Source of the DNA: Jimgerdemannia flammicorona | Lineage: Eukaryota; Mucoromycota; Endogonomycetes; Endogonales; Endogonaceae | Length of the DNA stretch: 22,145 nt | Direction of reading: 5' to 3' | NCBI GenBank assembly: GCA_003990745.1 | Contig: RBNI01001503.1 | Span: 1-22,145 of the forward strand | Shown: piece after piece, positions 9,557 through 16,992 of the stretch | Position numbering within the stretch: the stretch's first letter is position 1 | How the letters are laid out: every line of letters starts with the position of its first letter | Position numbers and translations under genes: made by a program | The notes under the pieces: model-generated | The model's database searches: none | Seen by the model: only the letters and a program-made list of their open reading frames with translations | What the model was told of the DNA's origin: nothing

Positions 9557-9626
9557 GTGTTATATCAGAATACTGGTGCTGGCATTATTCAGTGTTACAT
9601 CAGAATACCAGTATTGGCATTATTCA
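9557..9626. repeat. Two tandem 35-bp units in the 3' LTR
   Basis: Units 9557-9591 and 9592-9626 begin GTGTTAYATCAGAATAC and end GCATTATTCA, differing at a few transition positions. The same pair is present in the 5' LTR at 16909-16978. They lie directly after the stop of the LTR reading frame in transcript sense. Function unknown. Confidence 0.85.
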
Positions 9627-9640
9627 GTATAATAAGGGAC

Positions 9641-10465
9641 TTAGAGCAGAATGTTCAGGATCATGCAGGCTTCATCCTCATCATTAGAGGTCAGGATGTC
9701 TTCAAAGGAGATAAGGTCCATGAATTTTTTGTCAAGGTCATGTAGGTCGCATGTTTTGCATGCTTCAATATCACATAGGATGATGTCATTGCTGATGACC
9801 TCATCACATTCAGCAGTAGGAAGAAGGTCTGGAGCTCTCCAGTCTATGAGGTTCTCTTCCACAAAATAGGGAACAAATGTGGGGTCTTGGGGAGGTCTAA
9901 CCTGGATGCTTGGGCCTTGGAATACTGAGATCAATTCTCACAGGAATTAGTCTGGGTTGTCCTGAAGGATGGGGGGGTGCCAGAAGTCTTCTACTTCATC
10001 ACTATTGAGGGTAATAGTGGACTGGGCTTCTGTAGCCACTCTGGCTTCTAGTGCATTGATACAGTGAGATGACAGGTCTCTGAAATCTGAGACTTTAACA
10101 TACTCTAAGTTGGGGATTGACCATGGTGCATGCCTGAAGATCTGATGGATCTTCTTAGCTGTTCTCATTTCATGTATATCTATGGGAGTGGCATCTTGTA
10201 GCTCTTGAGTGCTGAACTCCTGGCAGAGGAGGTTTTCTATTTCATACTCCTGCCACATTTGGAGACATTTGGTAATAATAGTGATCCTTGTTTCCATTTC
10301 ATAGCGGTAGAGGATATAGTGATAAGGGTCACCAGTACCTAGGTTGACACTAGGAGTCCTTCTTGAGTGGGTCCTTATGACTCTTCTGATGTCTTAGAAT
10401 ATCCTTTCTTCAACTGGGGTGTCTTGGTGGTTCCTTGACCTTGAGGTTTGGCAGACAGCAGACAT
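9641..10465 (-). pseudogene. LTR-resident ORF of unknown function, 3' LTR copy
   Basis: A 275-codon frame from ATG at 10463-10465 (context ACAAAATGT) to TAA at 9641-9643, same strand as the element. It is interrupted by three stops: one TAA in the N-terminal part (ERIF-stop-DIRR) and two close together near 9940 (NPD-stop-FL-stop), all explained by CAA/CAG-type codons mutated by C to T. Recognisable blocks are SRRTPSVNLGTGDPYHYILY, QEYEI, ATPIDIHE, PWSIPNLEY, SDFRDLSSHC, ALEARVA, QSTITLNS and FVEENLIDWRAPDLL, then an acidic C-terminus ending NILL. No transmembrane segment or known motif is seen. Its 5' LTR homologue is longer by two codons through two whole-codon indels. I do not recognise the family. 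Confidence 0.65.
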
Positions 10466-10544
10466 TTTGTTTGTGGTAAGTCTTTGAGCTATTTTGGGAT
10501 TGGTGGGTCTTGTTGGTTGCTGCTACTGCAGTTCCTTGTTTCTT

Positions 10545-10552
10545 CTTTTATA
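10545..10552 (-). promoter_or_regulatory. TATA box in the 3' LTR
   Basis: TATAAAAG on the minus strand, 80 nt upstream of the ATG of the LTR reading frame and conserved in all three LTRs. Transcription starting about 30 nt downstream would leave a leader of about 50 nt before that ATG. Confidence 0.55.
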
Positions 10553-10707
10553 TTTCTCGAGATGCTTGTACTGTGGTCACAATGACTCATATTTGGTCAT
10601 CATTATTCATCTCATATGCTGTATAATCTTCTTGTGCTCCAATCTGGTGGCTTGCAAGGAAAGACTGTCTCCTGTGCTGATGTCATCATTCTGAGGTCAC
10701 CATTACA

Positions 10708-10717
10708 TCTTCCTCCT
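10708..10717 (-). other. Polypurine tract of the gypsy element
   Basis: AGGAGGAAGA on the minus strand, directly 5' of the TGTAATGG start of the 3' LTR. It is the expected primer for plus-strand DNA synthesis and independently fixes the LTR boundary. Confidence 0.8.
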
Positions 10718-11020
10718 GAATAAGGATCTTCTCGAGTGTCCTAATTCATTAGTCCAATCCTGAAAAATTTGCTGATCCCATAACCTCTGGCAAGGGGTTG
10801 AAAAGTGGTATTTATGGGCTGGCATCTTCTCTTTGTATTTTGGCATGATGGTGAAGAGTCACTCCCTTCATATAGAGCAAGGGCCTGATTCTGATCTTGA
10901 CCAATCAGTTGATGGTTCGAACTTCTCTGGCTTCAAAAGTCTCATGGATGAGTAGTTGCTGGTACTGTATCCCTTAGAGAATGGTCCAGACAGATAGCCT
11001 GCTGGTCATGGGACATGCTG
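10718..11020 (-). other. Gypsy region between integrase end and PPT
   Basis: About 300 nt after the GPY/F module. In the integrase frame the sequence continues with scattered stops and no motif. I see no chromodomain and no envelope-like ORF. It may be the end of pol plus 3' untranslated sequence. Confidence 0.5.
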
Positions 11021-11485
11021 TTATGATTTGCAGACTAGAACCTTACAGGCAGTCATCACATTCTGCTTCTCTTGTATAGGTTTATGGTACTTCTTGAGTC
11101 TGTTCCTATATACTATGGTAGGCAGTATAGTCCCTGAGATTTTACTAAGCCAGAAGGTGGTTCCCTTGATATCTTGCATGTAGAAGGGTCCTTCCCATTT
11201 GGGCTCCAGTTTTTGCAACTATGAGGCTTCTACCATATTTCAATATAGTAGGACCTTTTCTCCAATTCGAATGGGTTCTAGGGTCTTGTGATTATTTTCT
11301 GTTTTCTTCCTTATTAGCACTTGTGACTTGATGATGTAATCTTCAGCCTTCTTCCTGATTTGGTGTAGTCTCCTGATTTCTGCATCGACCCATCTCCAAG
11401 TTAGGTCTAGATTTGTGGCTGAGGTTCCATCAGAATCTTCTTCTCTGAAGAGCAGTTCTCTTTGGGTAAAGTGTGTGCTCTGTGA
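11021..11485 (-). pseudogene. Gypsy integrase C-terminal part with GPY/F module
   Basis: Continues in the same frame as the integrase after a stop at 11486-11488. It reads THFTQRELLFREE (gypsy STGFTPFELLYGRE), then a charged helix (WRWVDAEIRRLHQIRKKAED), GEKVLLY, and in the open part from 11218 KLEPKWEGPFYMQD. WEGPFY is the GPY/F motif, an SH3-like DNA-binding and multimerisation module in this class. LKKYHKPIQ closes it. Stops also stand at LLY-stop-N and AS-stop-LQ. It would help the integrase bind the LTR ends. Confidence 0.78.
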
Positions 11486-12160
11486 TCATATATCTTGTAG
11501 GACAAAGAGGGCAGTTGGGAGATAATTATCCAAACACTCATATGTTTCTGAGATTTTTGCCAAGATATTCTTGAGGGTCTTGTTGGTTCTCTCTATCTGT
11601 CCATTTCCTTGAGGGTGGTACACAGTGGTCTTGATGTGCTGGATCTTATATTTCTGATACATTATCTCATAGAATCCATTGACAAATTCTGTGCCATGGT
11701 CTGTTGTGATTTGCTTTGGGGTCTTATAGCGGTAGATGATTTCTCGGTGCAGAAAGTCAGCTATGGAGAGGGCATTGGCTTCTTGTAATGCTCCTGCTTC
11801 TATCCATTTAGTGAAGAGATCTACAATAACTATAATATAGTGATTTCCTGATAGTATTACTGGTAGTGGCCCAATGATATTCATTGCAATGTGGTGGAAG
11901 GGGATAGGCTCAATTCTTGATAATCTGGGTGGCTGGTCTTGCTGATCTTGTTTCTGTTTTTGGCACTTTTCACACCCTTTGACGAATTGGCACAGGTCTT
12001 CTTCCATCTTGGGCCACCATATAGTTCTTTTTGCTTTGTTATATATTTTGGTTCCTCCTAGATATCCTTGATCATATACTTCCTTCATTACTTGATACTT
12101 CTTGTATTTGGGTATTACTAGCTTTCCTCCTTTTCTGAGTATAGTGTTGTCTAGTTCAAA
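11486..12160 (-). pseudogene. Gypsy integrase: zinc-binding and catalytic core
   Basis: An open frame (stop-bounded, 200 codons from 12088) reads VYDQGYLGG, then WWPKMEEDLCQFVKGCEKC, the HHCC zinc-binding module. Both His positions are Tyr (codons TAT at 12074-12076 and 12062-12064, CAT/CAC before), while both Cys remain. In the core, MNIIGPLP has Asn (AAT, 11879-11881) for the first catalytic Asp. TTDHGTEF keeps the second Asp, and NGQIERTN keeps the Glu with exact D(35)E spacing. Upstream, NTILRKGGKLVIP is the usual lead-in. The frame differs from that of RT/RNase H; the shift maps near the C-run at 12283-12289. Active-site loss alone would stop integration. Confidence 0.9.
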
Positions 12161-12289
12161 CTGTTTTCAAGTCTGGTTGATGATAGTGATTGTCCAGAGT
12201 TCAAGGTAGTTGGGCATCTTACACTGCCCAAGGTATCTGATTAATCCATAGTATAGCTTCTTATTCATGTTGAATAGTCTTGATGGGGG

Positions 12290-12720
12290 TGTTTCGGGAT
12301 GTCCTCGAGAGTGCATCAGCATTGGTGTTGTTTCTTCCAGAGCAATACTTGACAGTATAGTCATACTCTTACAGCCTGTATATCCATCTAGTGTATATTC
12401 CTTTGTGGTTCATAGTGTGGAATAGCTAGGCCAGGGCAGAATGGTCTGTTTGAATGGTGAAGTATTTTCTGGCTAGGTAGTAGTGGAACTTGTCTACTGC
12501 CCAGACTACTGCCAAGCATTCAAGCTTACATAACTCATAGTTCTGTTCTGCTCCATGGGTACCTCAGCTTGTATAGGAGATGACATATTCATATCCATCT
12601 TTCTTCTGAGCTAGGACTGCTCTAAGTCCTATAGCACTTGCATCTGTCTGCAGGATGAATTCTAGGTTCCAATCTTTTCTTCTGAGGATAGATGCTTGGG
12701 TCAACCTGGTCTTGAGTTCA
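12290..12720 (-). pseudogene. Gypsy RNase H
   Basis: Directly follows RT in the same frame. It reads EFILQTDASAIGLRAVLAQ (catalytic Asp), YELCKLECLAVVWAVDKFHYYL (Glu), FTIQTDHSAL (Asp), and YTVKYCSGRNNTNADALSR, the usual end of the gypsy RNase H. Catalytic acidic residues are present. In-frame stops occur at SYTS-stop-GTHG, ALA-stop-LF and YRL-stop-EYD, all explainable as C-to-T or G-to-A changes of Trp/Gln/Arg codons. It would degrade the RNA strand during cDNA synthesis. Confidence 0.85.
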
Positions 12721-13700
12721 TTGAAGGTTTCTTAGCACTCCTTGGTCCATTCAAATTTGGTTTCCTTCTTCAGTAGCTTGTAGATAGGTGCTGCAATGTT
12801 GGAGTATCCTTTGATGAATCTTCTGTAGTAGCTGGCCAGTCTAAGGAAGGTGTGGACTTCTGTAGTTGTTCTGGGTCTCAAGTAGGCTACAACAGCCTCG
12901 ATCTTCATAGAGTATGTGTGGATTCCAGTCTGGTTGATGAGGTGTCCTAGATAGGAAATTTCTTGAGCTGCAAACTTGCATTTCTTGGGCTTGATATAGA
13001 GGCCATGCTTCTTGAGCTTCTTGAGGGCTAGCTGTATGTAATTGATATGTTCCTGTGCAGTGTTGCTGAAGATGATTACATCATCAATATAGATAAAGAG
13101 CCATTCTCCAATCTTATTGCTAAAGACTCTATTCATCATTCACTGAAAACTTGCTGAGGTATTGCACATTCCAAATGGCATTTGCAGATAGATATAGGTG
13201 GTGTCAGGTGTGATGAAGACTGATTTCTCACTAGTATCTTGAGTGAGACCAATCTGATGGAAGCCTGAGAACAGATCCAAGGTGGTGTAGTATTTGGCTT
13301 CACTTCTAAGGGTGGTGAGGATTTCTTGAATATTTGGCAAGGGCTGCCTATCCTTCTTGGTGATGGTATTGAGCTTTCTGTAGTCAATACAGAGTCTTGA
13401 TGCAAACTCTTCAGGCTTGCTTCCTTTTTTTGGGGCAAGGACAATGGGTGAAGCCCAAAGGCTGATAGCTTGCTTGATGATTCTGGCTTCTTCAATTTCC
13501 TTGAGTTTTGCTCACAGCCATTCTCTGTAGGCAGGTGGTATGGGTCTGGCTTTCTGGTGGATGGGCTTGGTATCACTAGTGTCAACTTCAGGGTAGTACT
13601 TGGGTTCTTTATTGTAGATATCGCTAAAGTCTGTAACAAGTATCTCTTCATTCTGGTGCAGGATCTTGAGAAGTTGTTCCTCTAGAGGAAAGTTTTCTAT
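12721..13700 (-). pseudogene. Gypsy reverse transcriptase
   Basis: Follows the dUTPase in the same frame. Landmarks: TDFSDIYNKEPKYYPEVDTSD, HQKARPIPPAYREWL-stop-AKLKEIEE, ASPIVLAPKKG, SRLCIDYRKLN, LPNIQEIL, YTTLDLFSGFHQI, KSVFITPDTTYIYLQMPFGMCNTSASFQ-stop-MMNRVF, and YIDD at 13080-13091 with both catalytic Asp intact. SYLGHLI, FLRLASYYRRFIKGYSNIAAPIYKLLKK and FEWTKEC follow. Only a few stops are present (13140 region, the Trp-Leu-stop near 13515, and the end of EC-stop), so this is the best-preserved catalytic domain of the window. Role: synthesis of element cDNA. Antisense open frames on + here are shadows. Confidence 0.92.
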
Positions 13701-13774
13701 AATAGTATATGTGTGCTTGTTCTGGTCCTTGTCTTTCTTATGCTTGAGTTTGGTAATCTTGGTGGCAGCATAGG

Positions 13775-14150
13775 CTCCTCTTCCAGTAGATCCAAAGCCT
13801 TATTCTCCTCTCTTGGTCTTGATGAGTTTGATGGCTTCAGTGATCTTGGGTTTCTTGATTTCATGGATCAGCATCTGGCCAATCCTGTCATGCTTCTTGA
13901 CTTCAAATGGGGTGGTGGGGTTGTGATTTCTGACTATGAGGAAGATCTCGCCAGTGTAATCAGGGTCAATTACTCCTCCTTTAACTGAGATTTCGCTTTT
14001 GGCCAGACTGCTCCTGGTCTTGATAATTCCAGCATGGTTCTCTGGCAACTTGACTCCAATTCCAGTGCCAAGTAGGGTGGTGGTCTGTGGTTCGAGAGTA
14101 GTATCTTGAATGTTGGCAAGGTTCATTCCTATGGCTTCTTCAGTCTTGTA
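13775..14150 (-). pseudogene. dUTPase (dUTP diphosphatase) domain within gypsy pol
   Basis: dUTPase hydrolyses dUTP to dUMP and pyrophosphate, limiting uracil in DNA. All five motifs of the trimeric family can be followed in order: AIGMNL near 14133 (motif 1, AxGxDL, Asp changed to Asn); TRSSLAK (motif 2); GGVIDPDYTGEI (motif 3, with the Asp and Tyr that bind uracil and deoxyribose); DRIGQMLI (motif 4); and GFGSTGRG near 13779-13799 (motif 5), preceded by a TAA at 13800-13802. GVKLPENHAG lies before motif 2 as expected. Length of about 125 residues fits. It is in the same frame as protease, RT and RNase H, with acidic linker upstream and RT directly downstream, so it is part of pol and not a host gene. 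The stop before motif 5 and the Asn in motif 1 suggest it is inactive now. Confidence 0.9.
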
Positions 14151-14480
14151 TTCTGGGATCTTGGCTTTGGGGTGAAACTTCTTGACCTTGAGAGTGATGT
14201 CTGATTCTTATTCCTCCTCATCATTACTGTCAGCCTGAAGCTCTGGGGGCTGGTCATCTTCTTCAGCCTTCCTTTTTGCTTCAGAGGCTTCTTGCTCATA
14301 TTTCTGTTGGCAGATTTTCCTGGCTTCACTGATACAGGACCAGCAGTCATTCAGGTGTTCAGAGCAGTACATCCTAGTACCATGGGGGTATCTTCCTTGA
14401 GGGGCATAGCCATTGATGATCTTGTTATACTACTGCTCATCTGTGAGCTTAGGTGTCTTGTTCTTGTTCTTATTCTTGTT
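14151..14480 (-). pseudogene. Cys/His-rich and acidic linker between protease and dUTPase
   Basis: In the pol frame this reads GYAPQGRYPHG, then YCSEHLNDCWSCIS and RKIC, then a Lys/Glu-rich stretch and an acidic run (AEEDDQPPEL, SNDEEE-stop-ESD), before IPEYKTEEAIGM leads into the dUTPase. The spacing C-x2-H-x3-C-x2-C, with another Cys six residues on, could bind zinc. I do not know a gypsy domain of this form, and a chance cluster is possible. The rest looks like a flexible charged linker. Confidence 0.45.
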
Positions 14481-15014
14481 CACTGAGTGTATGAAGACCT
14501 CTGTGTCCTCTTCATCTCCTTCCTCTATGTCTGGTAGAACTCCTTTATGGACATTGATAGAGACTCATACCTTTCTTCCTCTATAGTTGATCTGCATCTC
14601 CTGGGCATTAAGGTCAATGATGGCCTTGGCATTGTAAAGCCATTGGTTGCCAATGAGGATGTCATAGTTGGTGATACTTATAACAACCACATCTACTGAG
14701 ATGGTAGCTCCTCCTATCTTGATGGGGACTTCTCAGATTTTGCCAAGGGGGGTAGCTCGTGTACCATCTGCTGTAATATAGACCATCTTGGTGGACTCTT
14801 CAATGTCCCAACCTAGGCAGTCAATTGCTTTCTTGCTCATGAGGCATCCTCCAGTACTGGTATCAATGATGGCATCAAAGATGCAGTCTTCAATCTGACA
14901 TAGAGTATAGGCTGATGTATTGTGCTGATCTTTGGATTCTTCACCTGAGTTTTCAGATTCTTCCTGTACATTGTGAGCTTCTACAATCTTCTTGATTCTT
15001 GGCAGTAGTTGCAA
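14481..15014 (-). pseudogene. Gypsy aspartic protease
   Basis: Retropepsin-like protease that would mature Gag-Pol. The frame from about 15014 reads TLCQIEDCIFDAIIDTSTGGCLMS: the active-site DTGA-type motif is DTST (14853-14864), so Gly and Ala have become Ser and Thr, both by G to A. It continues DCLGWDIEES, ITADGTRATPLGKI, then after a stop IGNQWLYNAKAIIDLNAQEM and INYRGRKV, the usual C-terminal landmarks (LGxxWLxxxxAxIDxxxxxxxI). After another stop it runs into an acidic, Asn/Lys-rich stretch. It overlaps the gag frame by about 62 nt in a different frame. The active-site change should abolish catalysis. Confidence 0.82.
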
Positions 15015-15479
15015 GTCTTACTCTCAACTGCTGTCTGAAGGCAGGAACTTCAGCTAGCTGTCCAAAGATAGCATTGACCTTCTGTTCCTTGAGGTCCTTG
15101 TAGATATCATACTGGTAGATCTTGGTTTTGCACAGCTTCTGTTCCTTCTTGCTTTTGCTTTCTCCTGAGACTGGAGTAGTGTCTTTAATGATTTGGCAGG
15201 CAGCTTTATCTAACTCCATATCCTGATCAATCGTCTCAGATTGCATCTTACTTTGAATAGTGACAGCTGGGGTCTTCTTTGGTCTTCTAACTGGCTTGCT
15301 GTTGCTCTTCTTATCATAGGGCTTGGGCTGGGTTCTGGTACCTTCAGTAGCAGGGTAGAATTCAAGCTCCTCATAGTATTCTTCATTGTCAGTATCACCA
15401 ATCTCCTCGATGACTACTGTATTGGTTTGTTCTCTGGTTCTGCTAGCATTGCTTAGTTGGGCTTTGTATCTTGTTTTGG
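14953..15479 (-). pseudogene. Gypsy gag C-terminal part, downstream of the LINE insertion
   Basis: An open frame on the minus strand begins inside the A-tail of the inserted LINE and continues gag after NCM. It has no further Cys-His box, is rich in Lys, Glu, Thr and Pro, and includes NEEYYEELEFYP and YQYDIYKDLKEQKVN. It ends about 62 nt inside the protease frame, which is read at +1 relative to this one. A programmed +1 shift or a decay indel could explain that; a CAA-to-TAA stop sits just upstream in the protease frame. The length difference to the upstream gag frame (782 nt between frame starts) minus 119 nt of insertion plus duplication equals 663, a multiple of three, so both halves were one frame before the LINE arrived. 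Confidence 0.75.
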
Positions 15480-15490
15480 TCATGCAATTC
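15480..15490 (+). repeat. Target-site duplication of the LINE tail, left copy
   Basis: TCATGCAATTC here and TCATACAATTC at 15599-15609 differ by one transition and flank the 108-bp LINE tail. On the minus strand both encode NCM, so that word appears twice in the interrupted gag. Confidence 0.85.
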
Positions 15491-15598
15491 ATTTTTTTTT
15501 TTATAGTCACTTGGACTCCCTTCCTTTATTATGTCCATCTATCTCATATAAATACAGTAATTCCACCCCCTATCCAATCCCCCTAGGGGGGCCCCCCA
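15491..15598 (-). mobile_element. LINE 3' tail (108 bp) inserted in gypsy gag
   Basis: On the minus strand this begins with a GC-rich palindrome (GGGGGGCCCCCCCTAGGGGG), contains ATTGGATAGGGGGTGG and GGGAGTCCAAGTGACTATA, and ends in an A-run (T-run on + at 15492-15502). The same terminal block is found at the 3' ends of LINE copies 1, 2 and 3. The 11-bp duplication on each side shows insertion by target-primed reverse transcription. Extreme 5' truncation left no coding sequence. The insertion point is just after the last Cys of the gag zinc knuckle and shifts the frame. Confidence 0.9.
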
Positions 15599-15609
15599 TC
15601 ATACAATTC
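15599..15609 (+). repeat. Target-site duplication of the LINE tail, right copy
   Basis: Partner of 15480-15490 with one transition. It overlaps the final codons of the gag zinc knuckle. Confidence 0.85.
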
Positions 15610-16470
15610 TTTGCATAGTGGTCTTTTTCTTCACATCTGAAGCATGTGATATTGTGTTCTTTTGTAGCAGCTGCAAATCTCTGCACTGGTCTCCTGTTGG
15701 TGCTTTGGACTTCTCTAACAACATCACCAAGGTGTGCAGTCATCTTGGTGAACTGCTTGGCGAGTTCTTCCACTGGGTCAGCTTTGGCTGCCTTGGGGAT
15801 AGGTGGGGTTGGTTGTCTGTTTACAACTGTGGTAGGTATGATACTAGTTGGCTTTGATGGCTCCATCTTGATGCCAGTTATTTTCTCCATTGAGTATTCG
15901 GCAGAGTGTCTGGCAGTCCAATATCTCTGTGCAAAGACCACTTTCTGATCAAGGGTCAGTGCAGCTGGTGTAGACTGGATTGCTTGGGCAATTTCAGGGT
16001 GAACTCCTTTGAGGAAGGTTGAATCCACTATTTGTTCCTTGAGGGCATCATCATAGCTAGCCAAGACAATCTGGTGGCAGATTCGGGTATAGAATGAGTT
16101 GAGATCTTCACTAAGTCTCTGGCAGATATTATTGAGTTGATCCTTAAGAGCTTGCTTAATCTCTTCAGAATAGTATGTTGTTCTGAGAAAGGCCTTTATA
16201 TTGGCAAGTTTGGCTATACTATTATCAGCAATAGTAGCTACATTAAACTTGTCTCTGGCAGGTCCTCTGAGGCTGACTGGTAGAAGGACCAATTGAGCAT
16301 CTACACCAAGAGCTCATATGGTGGTGAATTGTTCAAAGTCTTCAATGAAGGTCAGGATTGAATCTTCAGTAGTATATCCATAGAATGTAGTGGGGCATAT
16401 TTCCATCTTATCTTGAATTCTTGCAGGGGTGACTCTTGTAATCAGGGTAGTTGTTGTGAGGGTTGTTCAT
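15603..16470 (-). pseudogene. Gypsy gag: capsid-like region and CCHC zinc knuckle
   Basis: Gag forms the virus-like particle and packages RNA. Readable from about 16470: VTPARIQDKMEICPTTFYGY, TEDSILTFIEDFEQF, then a TGA, ALGVDAQLVLLPVSLRGPARDKF. From 16292 the frame is open for 240 codons, including YWTARHSAEYSMEKI (retrotransposon gag-type helices) and a Pro-rich stretch. Near the end, CFRCEEKDHYAKNC at 15603-15644 is a perfect CX2CX4HX4C knuckle. The frame then runs into the LINE tail. No ATG upstream is in this frame. The nearest ones (16470 and 16497) are in another frame, so the start is damaged or shifted and I leave it unassigned. Confidence 0.82.
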
Positions 16471-16509
16471 TTTTCAGCTTGAAAGTGAGGGATTCATCTT
16501 GAATCACTA

Positions 16510-16523
16510 GCCAATGGGCACCA
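16510..16523 (-). other. Putative primer-binding site
   Basis: On the minus strand TGGTGCCCATTGGC starts 3 nt after the end of the 5' LTR (TGACA at 16527-16531, then ACT). TGG pairs with the 3' CCA of a tRNA. I cannot name the tRNA from memory. Plausible because position and TGG start both fit. Confidence 0.55.
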
Positions 16524-16908
16524 AGTTGTCATATAGTGGTCACTGAGTCCTTCAAATATGCCAGATTCTCTTCAAGGTATATCTCTTAGACTAACTCAGT
16601 TTGTTATAAGCAAGTTCTTATTGAAGTGTCTTCCCAAGGTCTTATAGTCCTCAAACTTCTTATCTTTAAACTGTCTTGTTATCTCTTAGATTGCTTGTAA
16701 GGAAGTGTGTATATTGCACTGAGAGGAACTAACTTTATTTCAGAGGAAATAAGAGGGATATTTATACAAAATATAATTCAATGGTTGTTAAGATATAAAG
16801 CTAAATATAAATTCCAATAACTAAAATAAAATACCAGGACAGGAAAAACTGCTAAGTTCCAGGGTTGGCACTGATGGTTGTACAGATTCAGGATGCTGGT
16901 ATAATTCG

Positions 16909-16978
16909 GTGTTACATCAGAATACCGGTGCTGGCATTATTCAGTATTATATCAGAATACTGGTGCTAGCATTATTCA
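16909..16978. repeat. Two tandem 35-bp units in the 5' LTR
   Basis: Units 16909-16943 and 16944-16978, differing only at a few transition positions. The same arrangement as 9557-9626, so the duplication predates insertion of this element. Lies directly downstream of the LTR frame's stop in transcript sense. Confidence 0.85.
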
Positions 16979-16992
16979 GTATAACAAGGGAC

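Larger units (their letters stand above)
9175..10707 (-). repeat. 3' LTR of the gypsy element
   Basis: 1533 bp, direct repeat of 16527-18056. On the minus strand it begins TGTAATGG directly after the polypurine tract. At the other end it reads TTTCATGTAGTGG on + where the other LTR reads TGTCAT, so the terminal TG/CA is lost to a single G-to-T change at this end. It contains a TATA box (10545-10552), the LTR reading frame (9641-10465), two 35-bp tandem units (9557-9626) and AATAAA on the minus strand (9383-9388). An LTR of 1.5 kb is long for fungal elements, and the internal reading frame accounts for the length. Confidence 0.88.

Noticed and set aside
13713..13988. Open frame on + across the dUTPase region
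   Set aside because: It is antisense to a well-supported pol domain and has low-complexity Leu/Val/Phe/Gly content typical of shadow frames.
13775..14150. dUTPase as a host gene captured by the window
   Set aside because: It is in frame with protease and RT without separate start, stop or introns, so it is part of the retroelement polyprotein.
15618..15948. Open frames on + opposite gag
   Set aside because: Antisense to gag with the zinc knuckle; no motif in the + frames.
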